This document shows, piece by piece, positions 28,001 through 35,497 of a stretch of 64,000 bases of DNA. The first letter of the stretch is position 1. Each line of letters starts with the position of its first letter. The translations under genes were made by a program, and so were the position numbers. Under the pieces are notes generated by a model that was not told where the DNA came from, did no database searches, and saw only the letters and a program-made list of their open reading frames with translations. This DNA is from Paenibacillus algorifonticola (GTDB lineage: Bacteria > Bacillota > Bacilli > Paenibacillales > Paenibacillaceae), in assembly GCF_000971975.1 (NCBI RefSeq), contig NZ_LAQO01000006.1:244482-308481 (forward strand). The letters are read 5' to 3'.

Positions 28001-28733
28001 TTGGCGCTATTATAATGGGCAATGGACCAATATGGGTGGTAAAGTCAATGCAGGAAGTAAGACTATTACAACACCTATTGATGGATTTGGTTATTATGTA
28101 GTTATGCAGCTGCGTTATAGCTTTACAGATATTATCGGTCATTCTTATGCACGCAACTCAATGGAGCTTATGTTCGCTCGGGGTGTGATGATCTCAACCA
28201 GCAACAACGAATTCGGTGTTTATGATAATATCACGCGCGGCGAATTTGCACAGTTGCTAGTGAAAATGTTCCAAATTCCACTGGATTACAATCCAAATGA
28301 TATGACCTTTGACGATGTTATTCCTGTAATTGGTATAAGTCGACTATGGGATTATCGTTATATTGAAACGGCAGTAAGAAAAGGGATTATTCGAGGTAAA
28401 GGCCCACGTCAGTTCCTGCCGAATGAAGCTCTGACAAGAGAGGAAGCAGCTGTTATGATTGCTCGTGCTGCTAATCTTCTCAAGGATGGCAAGGATGATC
28501 AAACAAAGGATAGAGCAACACTTCAAAAACAATTTACAGATGCCAACTCTATTGATGGGTACTCCTTAAGCTCGGTTATTGCAGTAGTAAAAGCTAAGTT
28601 TTTAGAAGGACTGCCTAATACTACTACTGGAACAGCTAAACCAACATACCGTTTTGATCCTAAAGCTAATCTTAAACGTGGTGATGCTGCAATAATCGCA
28701 GAGCGTGTTATGAGAAAGAACAAACTTCTGTAA
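25074..28733 (+). CDS. SLH-domain cell-surface protein (1219 aa, C-terminal SLH)
   Basis: A signal peptide (about 1-27, ending PAKAA) is followed by roughly 800 residues of beta-rich repeats. The C-terminus carries three SLH-like domains from about residue 1015: YSFTDIIGHSYARNSMEL..., then FDDVIPVIGISRLWDYRY... with the ITRGEFAQLL and LTREEAAVMI motifs, and a divergent third unit from FTDANSIDGYSL. SLH domains bind pyruvylated wall polymer made by csaB/tagA/tagO just upstream. ATG 25074 has AAGGAGG nine bases upstream; an ATG at 25032 lacks a ribosome site. Codon use is more A+T-rich than in the upstream genes. The role of the N-terminal part is unknown; it resembles large Paenibacillus S-layer-associated proteins. 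Confidence 0.88.
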   Translation: MRKWKQMLSLFLSIALIVTLAPLQPAKAASIYFQFTDFSTVEASPTIVNTSTVDLRGSFSDVSANSITFKVERLVNGAVVATSNGALTPSIVGNTFLFAGVQLYEGLNKITVTGMSSSISGNGGTVEGVSYVSYGNVPVISSIALADGTVLQEGQSKIVTTARPSLIVKAANATEVLINGTSMFNGGAGTFVTSDLQLQLGLNKLQIVSRNGDKSYTLNRELVYFQANTPVAYNVFANTTQLDGNPIISPISNQTVTGKLLFSTPATATAAPTVTLELIDDTATVVSTHTATVTAGTSNSNYTEFNFTSDTAISAASSGKYQLRVRSSIYSGQEANFPVDFTVRTATAPYITGLKQVYDATESGSTVNYTSSGIFSNNAVVSQLPLYVAIDTSNFNLGSGSTTLTAKLNGTAITGSSFSSAAFSTSDSQRVYRIDSMPQGEIELTFTVIKGAEKDVVTRTFNFNPISSIQVTNTFNGAVFYGTGLAELKGKLLNFNLATDIGTVAFKLNGAEIPLTAAMFNGSQFTIPLLNADTSSKLVFGSNELVLSGRANGVYVTNTLLIYRFSDQQPAVTKLVPVPYKIDPTQDTGNTRYQSDIDNKFILGDKADNYVTTQKSVDLLFTVAKLANLIVTIDGQTYATASVNASDQLVYQVANKLFLEPDGTDTNNKTYRLRLYNVPLPVTGASSITVTSQVGTESVSQTVTITRERPTFEILSPKLPQEAVINQNFLNVSILAEGADSVTIGKNEMNKSLIDDIFRYEMTGLKAGVNKVKFTVIRGTQKINGEFSVNYAADNSPGAQFKTSITKAGKASAFKGEVSVNFPKNTFLRKANESPGQDVTTIDMFDNQQVLFAIADRADGRTVKTYNAVGEYTGGTQSVAKDGTFVQIGYDDYGAAVLRPSAHFGYASKLFWIDPGYVDGTKSTGYTFHKGTQPYDLTNLFHQRPLSRWLETTNPGRITLKYDSGIINTAANTLSIWRYYNGQWTNMGGKVNAGSKTITTPIDGFGYYVVMQLRYSFTDIIGHSYARNSMELMFARGVMISTSNNEFGVYDNITRGEFAQLLVKMFQIPLDYNPNDMTFDDVIPVIGISRLWDYRYIETAVRKGIIRGKGPRQFLPNEALTREEAAVMIARAANLLKDGKDDQTKDRATLQKQFTDANSIDGYSLSSVIAVVKAKFLEGLPNTTTGTAKPTYRFDPKANLKRGDAAIIAERVMRKNKLL

Positions 28734-28748
28734 AAGCCAGTTGAATTC

Positions 28749-28790
28749 GTACAGGGAAGGGTTAGTCTCTGGCTAATCCTTCCCTGTACA
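28749..28790 (+). terminator. Terminator-like hairpin after first SLH gene
   Basis: GTACAGGGAAGG-GTTAG and CTAAT-CCTTCCCTGTAC form a 16-17-bp stem with a G-T pair and a loop of about 7 bases. The downstream tract is only weakly T-rich (ATTAAAAT). Confidence 0.7.
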
Positions 28791-28989
28791 TTAAAATAAT
28801 GAGTAAGATTATCCATGGAAAATCTTTTGCATCGACGTAAGGCAGGAAGCCAAGCTATACTAAAAAAGCAATAAAAACATAGAAGTGCATCTAGAACTAT
28901 TCCGGCTAGCTTTCACATGGTTCGCATGCAGTTGTTTCGATGCTACATAGCAGGGGTAAAACTTTTTTGAAATTATTTTTTCGGAGGGC

Positions 28990-29017
28990 GCAACTTTTTT
29001 GATACCTGTGCGTCTAA
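28990..29017 (+). promoter_or_regulatory. ECF-sigma-type promoter of the S-layer gene
   Basis: GCAAC (28990-28994), 16 bases, CGTCTAA (29011-29017). It shares the AACTTTT and TGCGTCTAAT/GTGCGTCTAAT frame with the promoter at 24852. It would give a leader of about 330 bases before the main start codon. Confidence 0.6.
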
Positions 29018-29105
29018 TTAAGTGGTGTTACATCAATCGCCAAAAAAATCGCTCTTTAGACTTGCCTAATATCAGAGTTAGTTGGAATGAATTCTCAACT
29101 TTCTC

Positions 29106-29134
29106 TTTACGATAAGGGGATGCCATTGTATAAT
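29106..29134 (+). promoter_or_regulatory. Sigma-A promoter of the S-layer gene
   Basis: TTTACG (29106-29111), 17 bases, TATAAT (29129-29134). The spacing and -10 box are ideal. Together with the ECF-type promoter about 115 bp upstream it makes a tandem promoter, common for S-layer genes. The 540-bp gap before the gene holds no other clear element. Confidence 0.65.
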
Positions 29135-29350
29135 GTTATAGTGGTATAAAGGTCTAGCAATTTTCTGCGTGTTTACGAGTTTCTGCGACATGTTATTACA
29201 TAGGGTTAAACATGGCGACAGACATTATTTATACTAAATACTGCTCAACTCTGGGAAGGGGGTGACACACACATGAGGGAAACGAGCAATTCATTTTCCA
29301 AACAAAACTCTCAACAACCGAAGCAATTTAGAGGAGGAGAAAAAAAGGTT

Positions 29351-31993
29351 ATGAAGAAAAGATTATTGGCATTCGTGCTATCTTTCTCCCTTGTTATGTC
29401 CCTAGCGGTTCCAGCATTTGCTGCAACTCCTACTGATGTAGCTGGCGTGAAAGAACAAAGTGCAATTGAGGAGCTTGTAGCTCTTGGAATTATCAATGGT
29501 TATACTGACGGTACATTCAAACCAGGCAACAGCATCACTCGTGCTGAGCTTGCTAAAATTATCGTTATCGCAACAGGTAGCGAGCAAGCTGCTACTGCAC
29601 TGCAAAACGTTAAATCGCAATTTAAAGATGTTAAAACAAACGAATGGTACACTGGTTACATCAACGTAGCAACTGGTAAAGGTTTGCTGCTTGGTGACAA
29701 AGGTACTAAAAACTTCCGCCCGAACGCTAACATCAAGTTCGAAGAAGTTGCTGCAATCGTGGTTCGTGCTCTTGGTTACCAAGATTCCAACCTGACTGGT
29801 TCGTGGCCTTATAACGTCACTTTGAAAGCTGAAGAAGTTGGCGTATTCAAAAAAGTTGATCTAGCTCTTGGTACTGCAGCTACTCGTGCTGTTGTTGCTC
29901 AACAAGTTAGCAACGCACTTGGTACTGACCTGGTTCAATGGATTGCTGATGCTAAAGTTTACAGCAGCACTGGCAAAAAATTGATCTCCCGTCTGGGAAC
30001 AACTACTGAAGAAGTTGTTACTTCTGCAGTTCTTGATGACAACGGTCGTCTATCGTTGAACGGTCTTTCCAAAACTTTGGCACCTAACTTCATTATCACT
30101 GGTGGAGTGAAACTGGTTGACCTGCTTGCTCACAACGTAACTGTTTTGTCTGATACTGATGGTCGCATTCGCGCTATCACTGACAACCAAAAGGAAAACA
30201 ATGTAGTAACTGGTAAACTGAATGCTGATTTCGCTAACGCGCAACAAGTTGAAGTTAAAAACGGAACTGCAGTAACTAAGTATACTACTGTAGCAAGCTC
30301 TGTTTACTACTTCAACAGCGATTCTGTTGCTGGTAATGATTCCAACCTGAAAAAAGACGCTGATGTGTCTGTTTACCTGTACGACAACACAACTGCTAAC
30401 GTAACTGCTGGTCTTGTAGGTAAAGTTCGTGCAGTAGTTGTAACTAATGCTAACGGCGCTAACAAGTTGCTTGATTCTTACATCGCTGCAACTTCGACTG
30501 CTAAAGCTCGTATCCTTACACAAGACAATCTGTCCGTTTCGCTTAACGATTCCACTTCCATCGTTCTGAACGGTGAAGCTAAAGCTGCAACTGATCTTGC
30601 TAAAAACGATGTTCTTGACATTGTTTATAACAAAGACAGAGTAGCAGTTAAAGTTATCGCGACTCGTAACGTAGTTGAAGGTAAAGTAACACTTGTAAGC
30701 AGCTCTGTTGATGGCACATTTGTTTATACTATCGATGGTAAAACATATGCAAGTGTAAAAGGTGCTAATCTGACTGGTTCGAAAGAAGTTACTAAAGACG
30801 GCACTTTCAAACTGTTCTTGAACAAAGACGGTAAAGTTGCTGGTGCTGAATTGTTGAGCGGCGGAAGCTCCGATGCTAAATACGGCGTTATCCTGAATGC
30901 TCAAAACAAAGTAGCTCCAACTGGTGCTTTCTCGGACTACAAAGACGTTTTCAAATACTACTCGATTAAAGATAACAAAACGGCTGAAGTTAGCTTAGAC
31001 GAAAAAACGTGGTACGGTGGTGTAACTGACACTAATGTTCCACAAACAACAATTCGTTTGGGTAGCGATGTAGCTGTACCAACTGGTACAACTTCTTTCA
31101 ATAACACTGCTGCTGCTTTTGTAACTTGGACGTTGAAAAACTCCGATGCAAGCATCAATGGTATTAAAGAAATTACGCCGCTTACTGAAAATTGGGAAGT
31201 GAAAGAGAAGAAAGATACTACTTTGAAAGTTGCATCTTCTACTTCTACAATCACTTACGATATCAACGCTAACACAGTAGTTCTTGATGCTACTACTTAC
31301 AACAAAGCAACTGCTGGTGATCGTGAAGTTAAAACTAGCACACTTGCTAGCCTTGCTGTAGGTAACAAAGTAACAATTATCGCTGATGGCACTTCTACTT
31401 TTGCTAAGTATGTCCTGATTACTAAGAAATCTGCTACTGACGCAAAAGAAACTAAATATGGTTTGTATGTTGGCGCTGTTAAATCCGGTGACGACTACTC
31501 CATCACAATCAACGTTAAAGGTACTGACGAGACTGTTGCTTTGACTGGTACTGAAGGCGCTGCTATCTATAACTCGATCGTTACTAGCGTATCTGCAGGT
31601 AACTCGACTTATAACAAAGATTCCAGAACTTTGATTGAAGTTAAAGACTCCGTAATCAAGGATGCTCTTGGCAACCCTGTTGCTGGTAACACTGGAGAGC
31701 CAAGCACAGCTTATGACACAGTTAATGTGTACGCAGCTACTAACGCTCTGACAGCTGTAAACAACTCTGATTCGACTGTAACTGTTAACGGCGTTGTATA
31801 CTATGTTAACAGCACGACTGCAATCTATGTTTACGACGAAGCAAATGACTCCCTTGTAACTAATGGTATCTTTGCTGATGTAACTGCTCACCTTGGTGAA
31901 GCAACTAACAAATACGGAATCGCTATCGTTGGCGATTCGAACTATGGCAACTTCCAACTTGCTAAAGCTATCGTAGTTGTTAAAAAGAAATAA
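29351..31993 (+). CDS. Probable major S-layer protein (N-terminal SLH domains)
   Basis: This 880-residue exported protein has a classic signal peptide (1-24, ending AFA) and three SLH domains in residues about 27-190 (GIINGYTDGTFKPGNSITRA, then NFRPNANIKFEEVAAIVVRA, then a diverged unit), followed by about 690 residues of beta-rich repeats high in Thr, Val, Asn and Lys. Codon use is strongly biased to GCT, GTT, ACT and AAC, like the flagellin gene here, which indicates very high expression. ATG 29351 is preferred as the signal-peptide start; a second in-frame ATG at 29273 has an even stronger ribosome site. SLH domains would attach it to the pyruvylated polymer. Low Cys, Met and aromatic content also fits an S-layer. 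Confidence 0.9.
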   Translation: MKKRLLAFVLSFSLVMSLAVPAFAATPTDVAGVKEQSAIEELVALGIINGYTDGTFKPGNSITRAELAKIIVIATGSEQAATALQNVKSQFKDVKTNEWYTGYINVATGKGLLLGDKGTKNFRPNANIKFEEVAAIVVRALGYQDSNLTGSWPYNVTLKAEEVGVFKKVDLALGTAATRAVVAQQVSNALGTDLVQWIADAKVYSSTGKKLISRLGTTTEEVVTSAVLDDNGRLSLNGLSKTLAPNFIITGGVKLVDLLAHNVTVLSDTDGRIRAITDNQKENNVVTGKLNADFANAQQVEVKNGTAVTKYTTVASSVYYFNSDSVAGNDSNLKKDADVSVYLYDNTTANVTAGLVGKVRAVVVTNANGANKLLDSYIAATSTAKARILTQDNLSVSLNDSTSIVLNGEAKAATDLAKNDVLDIVYNKDRVAVKVIATRNVVEGKVTLVSSSVDGTFVYTIDGKTYASVKGANLTGSKEVTKDGTFKLFLNKDGKVAGAELLSGGSSDAKYGVILNAQNKVAPTGAFSDYKDVFKYYSIKDNKTAEVSLDEKTWYGGVTDTNVPQTTIRLGSDVAVPTGTTSFNNTAAAFVTWTLKNSDASINGIKEITPLTENWEVKEKKDTTLKVASSTSTITYDINANTVVLDATTYNKATAGDREVKTSTLASLAVGNKVTIIADGTSTFAKYVLITKKSATDAKETKYGLYVGAVKSGDDYSITINVKGTDETVALTGTEGAAIYNSIVTSVSAGNSTYNKDSRTLIEVKDSVIKDALGNPVAGNTGEPSTAYDTVNVYAATNALTAVNNSDSTVTVNGVVYYVNSTTAIYVYDEANDSLVTNGIFADVTAHLGEATNKYGIAIVGDSNYGNFQLAKAIVVVKKK

Positions 31994-32007
31994 TATTTCT
32001 TTAACAC

Positions 32008-32050
32008 AAAGAAACCGATGAGATTTCTCATCGGTTTCTTTTTTTTTGCG
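32008..32050 (+). terminator. Rho-independent terminator after S-layer gene
   Basis: GAAACCGATGAG / CTCATCGGTTTC is a 12-bp perfect stem followed by nine or more T, as expected for a very highly expressed gene. Confidence 0.95.
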
Positions 32051-32188
32051 TTCACACTTGATTCATAAAAGTTTGTTATAATTAAAGTAGAAAAAAATGT
32101 TCTGGAGGGGTGAATTGCTCGGCATTACAGCGAAACTTTTTGTTGGGTATGAACGTCTATATAAAAAAAGATGTGGAGTGATATTTTA

Positions 32189-34330
32189 ATGCAGACGGTT
32201 GTTTCTGGAAGCCCGAAATTGAAATGGCGTTTTTATGTAGCTATGTTGTTAGTTGTAGCTTTGGTTTTCCCTACGTTACCACCTATGAGTGAAGCGGCCT
32301 CTACGGCAAGCAGTATTAAACCTGTGTACATAAACAGTAACTCTTACGTGAAGCTGGATAGCGCGGATATCCTGTCTACAAGCAAAGGGAAGACGGCCAG
32401 CTTTACGATCACGCTTTATAACGGGGGAAGCAAAGCTATTAATCTTCAAGACTATTGGTTCCGTTTAGCTTCTACTAGTGGGACGAAATATACCTTGTAT
32501 ATGCTGGACAGTGATAAAACGAAAAAAACTGTTCAAGCAAATTCAAATGTAACATTGACTTTTTATAGTGAGCTGCCATCGAGCATGACTTTGCCAAAGC
32601 TTATTTTTAAAGTAGTGAAGTTTGATTTCAACGTTGCCGGTTATGAGAAGACATTAGGACAATTCAAGTTTCCATCAGACTATTCTACAGATGTTAAAGC
32701 AGGTGGTTATACCTCTGTGAAGTTGAATAGTACTCCTGTAAATATTAGAATTAGCAAATCAACTATGTCGACAAGCACAGATAATAATACGGTTAATATT
32801 GAGCTTGCTATGCGTAATACGAGTAGTTCGGAGCTTTCGATTGCCAATTTGCAATTTTTGGCCCAGTCTGCGGCTGGTGGGATGTATAAAATGAAAGTGA
32901 CTTCGACAACCTCAGGAACAGCAGAAGCTATCGTATTGCGTCCAAAGATTCTTGAAAAGATTAAATTAAGTATTACTCTTCCTAAATCTGTTTCTACAAA
33001 AGGGCAAAAGCTAGTCATTACACAAGGAATTAGTTCTGGGTCAGGTGAAAGTGCTTCGACTTTATCATTACCTGTTTCGAAAATTGGTTATAATCTGAAA
33101 ACAGCAAATACCACAACAGCAACAAATTATGAATATATTAAAGATGATTATACTTATAAAATGAACGTAGCTTCTATTCAAAGAAACACATGGGGTGGTG
33201 AAGACAGCCTGATCGGTAAGCTTGTTATTACAAACACAAGCTCCAAAACAGCTCCAATCCCAGCAGTCGAAGGTTCATTGTATCTTGGAGATAATGCAGC
33301 TGTGAAAACAACGATCATCCCATTCACAAACCCTGTAGCTATTCCAGCGAAAAGTTCTATAACGATTTATTATACGGGTACGGTTCCTACAACTACATCG
33401 TTAGCTGATTTGAAGCTCAAGCTATTTGAGAAGTCTGGCGAATCGCAAACGGAATTGGCTGCATTGAAGACTCCTGCGGCTATCGTACCGAAATCGATTG
33501 CTATTGGTAGTGAAAACAATGTTAATGATATCGGCGAAAATTTCACAGTGAATGTGATGAAAACGCAACTGCTTGAGGGCACTTCTAACAATCTTTATGC
33601 TATTTATATGGATGTTACGAATAAACAGGCTCGCGCACTTGCTACTACCAAGCTAGTTGGTTATTTGAAGACAGCTGATGGAGATAAATACGATATCAAA
33701 TTGATGAAAACAAGTAACTTGATTAATTCAGGCAAGAAAGAGCAAATTATCGTAACTGCTGAGGTTCCTAAACAATTGGAATTAGGCGGGGCAACGGTAG
33801 TAATGGGTACTGCTTTTAATGCACAAGGTATTGTGAAGAAAGATGATGCTGAGATTACGGGTTTTGTTAATCCTGTAAGCTATGCTTTGCCAGAGTATAA
33901 CCAAACGATAACTTCTGATTTTAGCAAAGTTCAAGTAGGGCCTTATACTATTAATATGGATAATATTATTACTTACCTGACTGATGATAAAATTGATGTT
34001 GATTTCTCTGGTCAAGTAACGAAAGACCTTAGCTATGAAGGCTTCAGTGCTAAGAAATTCACTTTCGCCATCGAGGATCAATCAACTAATTTATCCATGA
34101 TTAATTCTCCATTTGAGCTTGAAGGTACAGCTGGTACAGCGGGGCAATATGTATGGAAAGTTGGCAACAACTACACTAATATTGTTCAAAGTGTAACGGA
34201 TAAACTCGTTGCTAAAACGATTCAGTTGAATATCTATGAAGAAATTAATGGTTATAAAACGAAGCTAGTATCGAAAAATATTAAATGGTCGCCATACTTA
34301 AATTGGGCTGATCCAAACAATAAAGAATAG
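32189..34330 (+). CDS. Secreted repeat protein of unknown function (713 aa)
   Basis: An unusual signal segment (about 10-37, ending MSEAAST) is followed by about five diverged modules of 115-130 residues. Each has the pattern of an Ig-like bacterial domain: a strand with an N-T-S or N-G-G turn, a Y-x-L strand with small Gly/Asp turns, and a 'pxANSxxTxxxxxxLP' strand (compare QANSNVTLTFYSELP with PAKSSITIYYTGTVP). There is no SLH domain, LPXTG or other anchor. ATG 32189 follows GGAGTGAT; ATG 32171 is in frame but overlaps that ribosome site. It sits between the S-layer gene and a small exported protein and has its own upstream TATAAT box at 32077. I do not recognise a characterised homologue; a role in the surface layer is inferred from position. 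Confidence 0.75.
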   Translation: MQTVVSGSPKLKWRFYVAMLLVVALVFPTLPPMSEAASTASSIKPVYINSNSYVKLDSADILSTSKGKTASFTITLYNGGSKAINLQDYWFRLASTSGTKYTLYMLDSDKTKKTVQANSNVTLTFYSELPSSMTLPKLIFKVVKFDFNVAGYEKTLGQFKFPSDYSTDVKAGGYTSVKLNSTPVNIRISKSTMSTSTDNNTVNIELAMRNTSSSELSIANLQFLAQSAAGGMYKMKVTSTTSGTAEAIVLRPKILEKIKLSITLPKSVSTKGQKLVITQGISSGSGESASTLSLPVSKIGYNLKTANTTTATNYEYIKDDYTYKMNVASIQRNTWGGEDSLIGKLVITNTSSKTAPIPAVEGSLYLGDNAAVKTTIIPFTNPVAIPAKSSITIYYTGTVPTTTSLADLKLKLFEKSGESQTELAALKTPAAIVPKSIAIGSENNVNDIGENFTVNVMKTQLLEGTSNNLYAIYMDVTNKQARALATTKLVGYLKTADGDKYDIKLMKTSNLINSGKKEQIIVTAEVPKQLELGGATVVMGTAFNAQGIVKKDDAEITGFVNPVSYALPEYNQTITSDFSKVQVGPYTINMDNIITYLTDDKIDVDFSGQVTKDLSYEGFSAKKFTFAIEDQSTNLSMINSPFELEGTAGTAGQYVWKVGNNYTNIVQSVTDKLVAKTIQLNIYEEINGYKTKLVSKNIKWSPYLNWADPNNKE

Positions 34331-34373
34331 TTTACTTGAATATCGCAATTAAAATAAGGTAGTTAATTTTTGA

Positions 34374-34412
34374 AAAATCAGGTATCTTTATAAGATACCT
34401 GATTTTTTTTGA
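34374..34412 (+). terminator. Rho-independent terminator after the 713-aa protein gene
   Basis: AAATCAGGTATCT / AGATACCTGATTT is a 13-bp perfect stem with a 5-base loop and eight T. It ends only about 14 bases before the next start codon, so it may also attenuate that gene. Confidence 0.92.
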
Positions 34413-34426
34413 GAGGAGCAATAGAG

Positions 34427-34945
34427 TTGAAAAAAACGACAATTAGAGTGGTAATAGGCGCGGCACTCCTGTTAGTAGGCTTTGGCATCGGTTTTTTGAA
34501 TCCGAAAGCAATTGAAGCAGACGGTGTGTCCACGACTCCAGGCTCAATTGACGATCCTGTTGTTACTAAAAGCTATATAGATGAGCAGCTTGCTAAATTA
34601 TCTGGAGGCGGCAGCGGGGCCGGTAATGGCTCAGGCAGTTCGTCCAGTGGATCTAATACGGATTCATCACTTAAAGTAGTTAGCGTGCCTAGCGGCAAAG
34701 TGCTTCTTGGTGACGAAGGAACGGAAATCATTCTTCGCGTAGGGAAGGCGGTGGCCTACAGCTCAGACAGCAGCGGCATTGTCGATTTAACGGGTGGCAA
34801 GGATTTGGTGAAAGGCAATACAATTGCCAGCAACCATTTACTGCTTATGCCTCGCTCCGGTAGGGGAGTAACAGCAGCAGCAGGCTACACTAAATCGTTG
34901 ACCGTATTGGTACGCGGTGAATATAAGCTGCAATCAGTTAACTGA
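34427..34945 (+). CDS. Small exported or membrane-anchored protein of unknown function
   Basis: This 172-residue product starts at TTG 34427 with GAGAGGAG upstream. An N-terminal hydrophobic segment (about 5-24) is followed by a Gly/Ser-rich linker (about 60-80) and a compact beta domain (VPSGKVLLGDEGTEIILRVG ... VDLTGGKDL ... SNHLLLMPRSGRG). It is probably anchored at the outer face of the membrane by an uncleaved helix. I do not recognise the family. The terminator immediately upstream suggests either read-through control or a separate weak promoter. Confidence in it being a real gene rests on the ribosome site, the signal segment and normal codon use. Confidence 0.7.
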   Translation: MKKTTIRVVIGAALLLVGFGIGFLNPKAIEADGVSTTPGSIDDPVVTKSYIDEQLAKLSGGGSGAGNGSGSSSSGSNTDSSLKVVSVPSGKVLLGDEGTEIILRVGKAVAYSSDSSGIVDLTGGKDLVKGNTIASNHLLLMPRSGRGVTAAAGYTKSLTVLVRGEYKLQSVN

Positions 34946-35051
34946 TTTAGTATAATTTGTGTAAGTTGACAATAGATTATACGCTTGAATAAATGCCTTG
35001 AGGTTAAAATAAGAGCACGCTCCCATCATTCAACAGTGAGGTGTTCTTATT

Positions 35052-35324
35052 ATGAGTCGATCTAATAAAGTAGCCGTTCCACTTAGTAAAGCAGCGCTGC
35101 AACAAATGAAATATGAAATCGCTGAAGAATTTGGGCTTTACTCTTATGTTTCCCAATCATCTAGTGATGATACGGAGTTTGCGGGCGAGCTAGGGTCAGT
35201 ACCACAAACTACAGGCTCAGTCCATTGGTCACAGCTTTCGACAAGACAAGCAGGTTCCGTTGGTGGAGAAATGACGAAACGCCTTGTAGCTCAAGCAGAG
35301 TCGGTTTTAAACGGCTATATTTAA
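35052..35324 (+). CDS. Alpha/beta-type small acid-soluble spore protein with an insert
   Basis: This 90-residue DNA-binding spore protein keeps the family cores VPLSKAALQQMKYEIAEEFG (9-28) and VGGEMTKRLVAQAE (70-83). Such proteins coat forespore DNA, protect it from UV and are degraded by the GPR protease in germination. The loop between the two helices is about 28 residues longer than usual and contains TEFAGE (41-46), which resembles the GPR cleavage site TEFASE found in gamma-type proteins. ATG 35052 follows GAGGTG. A GAATA box at 34987-34991 could be the -35 of a sigma-G promoter, but the -10 is poor. Confidence 0.85.
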   Translation: MSRSNKVAVPLSKAALQQMKYEIAEEFGLYSYVSQSSSDDTEFAGELGSVPQTTGSVHWSQLSTRQAGSVGGEMTKRLVAQAESVLNGYI

Positions 35325-35362
35325 CCTTTACTGAAAATTAATTCTCATCGGGATAGTATCCA

Positions 35363-35391
35363 TTGACAGGAAGCGACATTTTCGGTAACAT
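35363..35391 (+). promoter_or_regulatory. Candidate sigma-A promoter of metK
   Basis: TTGACA (35363-35368), 17 bases, TAACAT (35386-35391). The -35 is perfect and the -10 matches at four of six positions. The leader would be about 100 bases, too short for a full SAM-I riboswitch, and it contains the hairpin at 35417. Confidence 0.5.
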
Positions 35392-35416
35392 ACTTTATTA
35401 GAGAGTTGTAAAACAG

Positions 35417-35446
35417 CCTTTTCCCTAAGGAAAAGGTTCGTTTTTT
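35417..35446 (+). terminator. Terminator hairpin between SASP gene and metK
   Basis: CCTTTTCC-CTAA-GGAAAAGG followed by TTCGTTTTTT. It can end the SASP transcript; because a good TTGACA promoter lies upstream of it, it may also act as an attenuator in the metK leader. Confidence 0.7.
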
Positions 35447-35497
35447 GTTTATAAGTTATGAACTTATTTATACTAAAGCTGTAGGAGGTTGATACGG

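Noticed and set aside
30050..31957. Two long antisense frames (284 and 320 codons) opposite the S-layer gene
   Set aside because: Same cause: GCT/GTT/ACT-biased codons remove stops on the opposite strand. The predicted proteins are Ser/Cys-rich nonsense without starts or ribosome sites.
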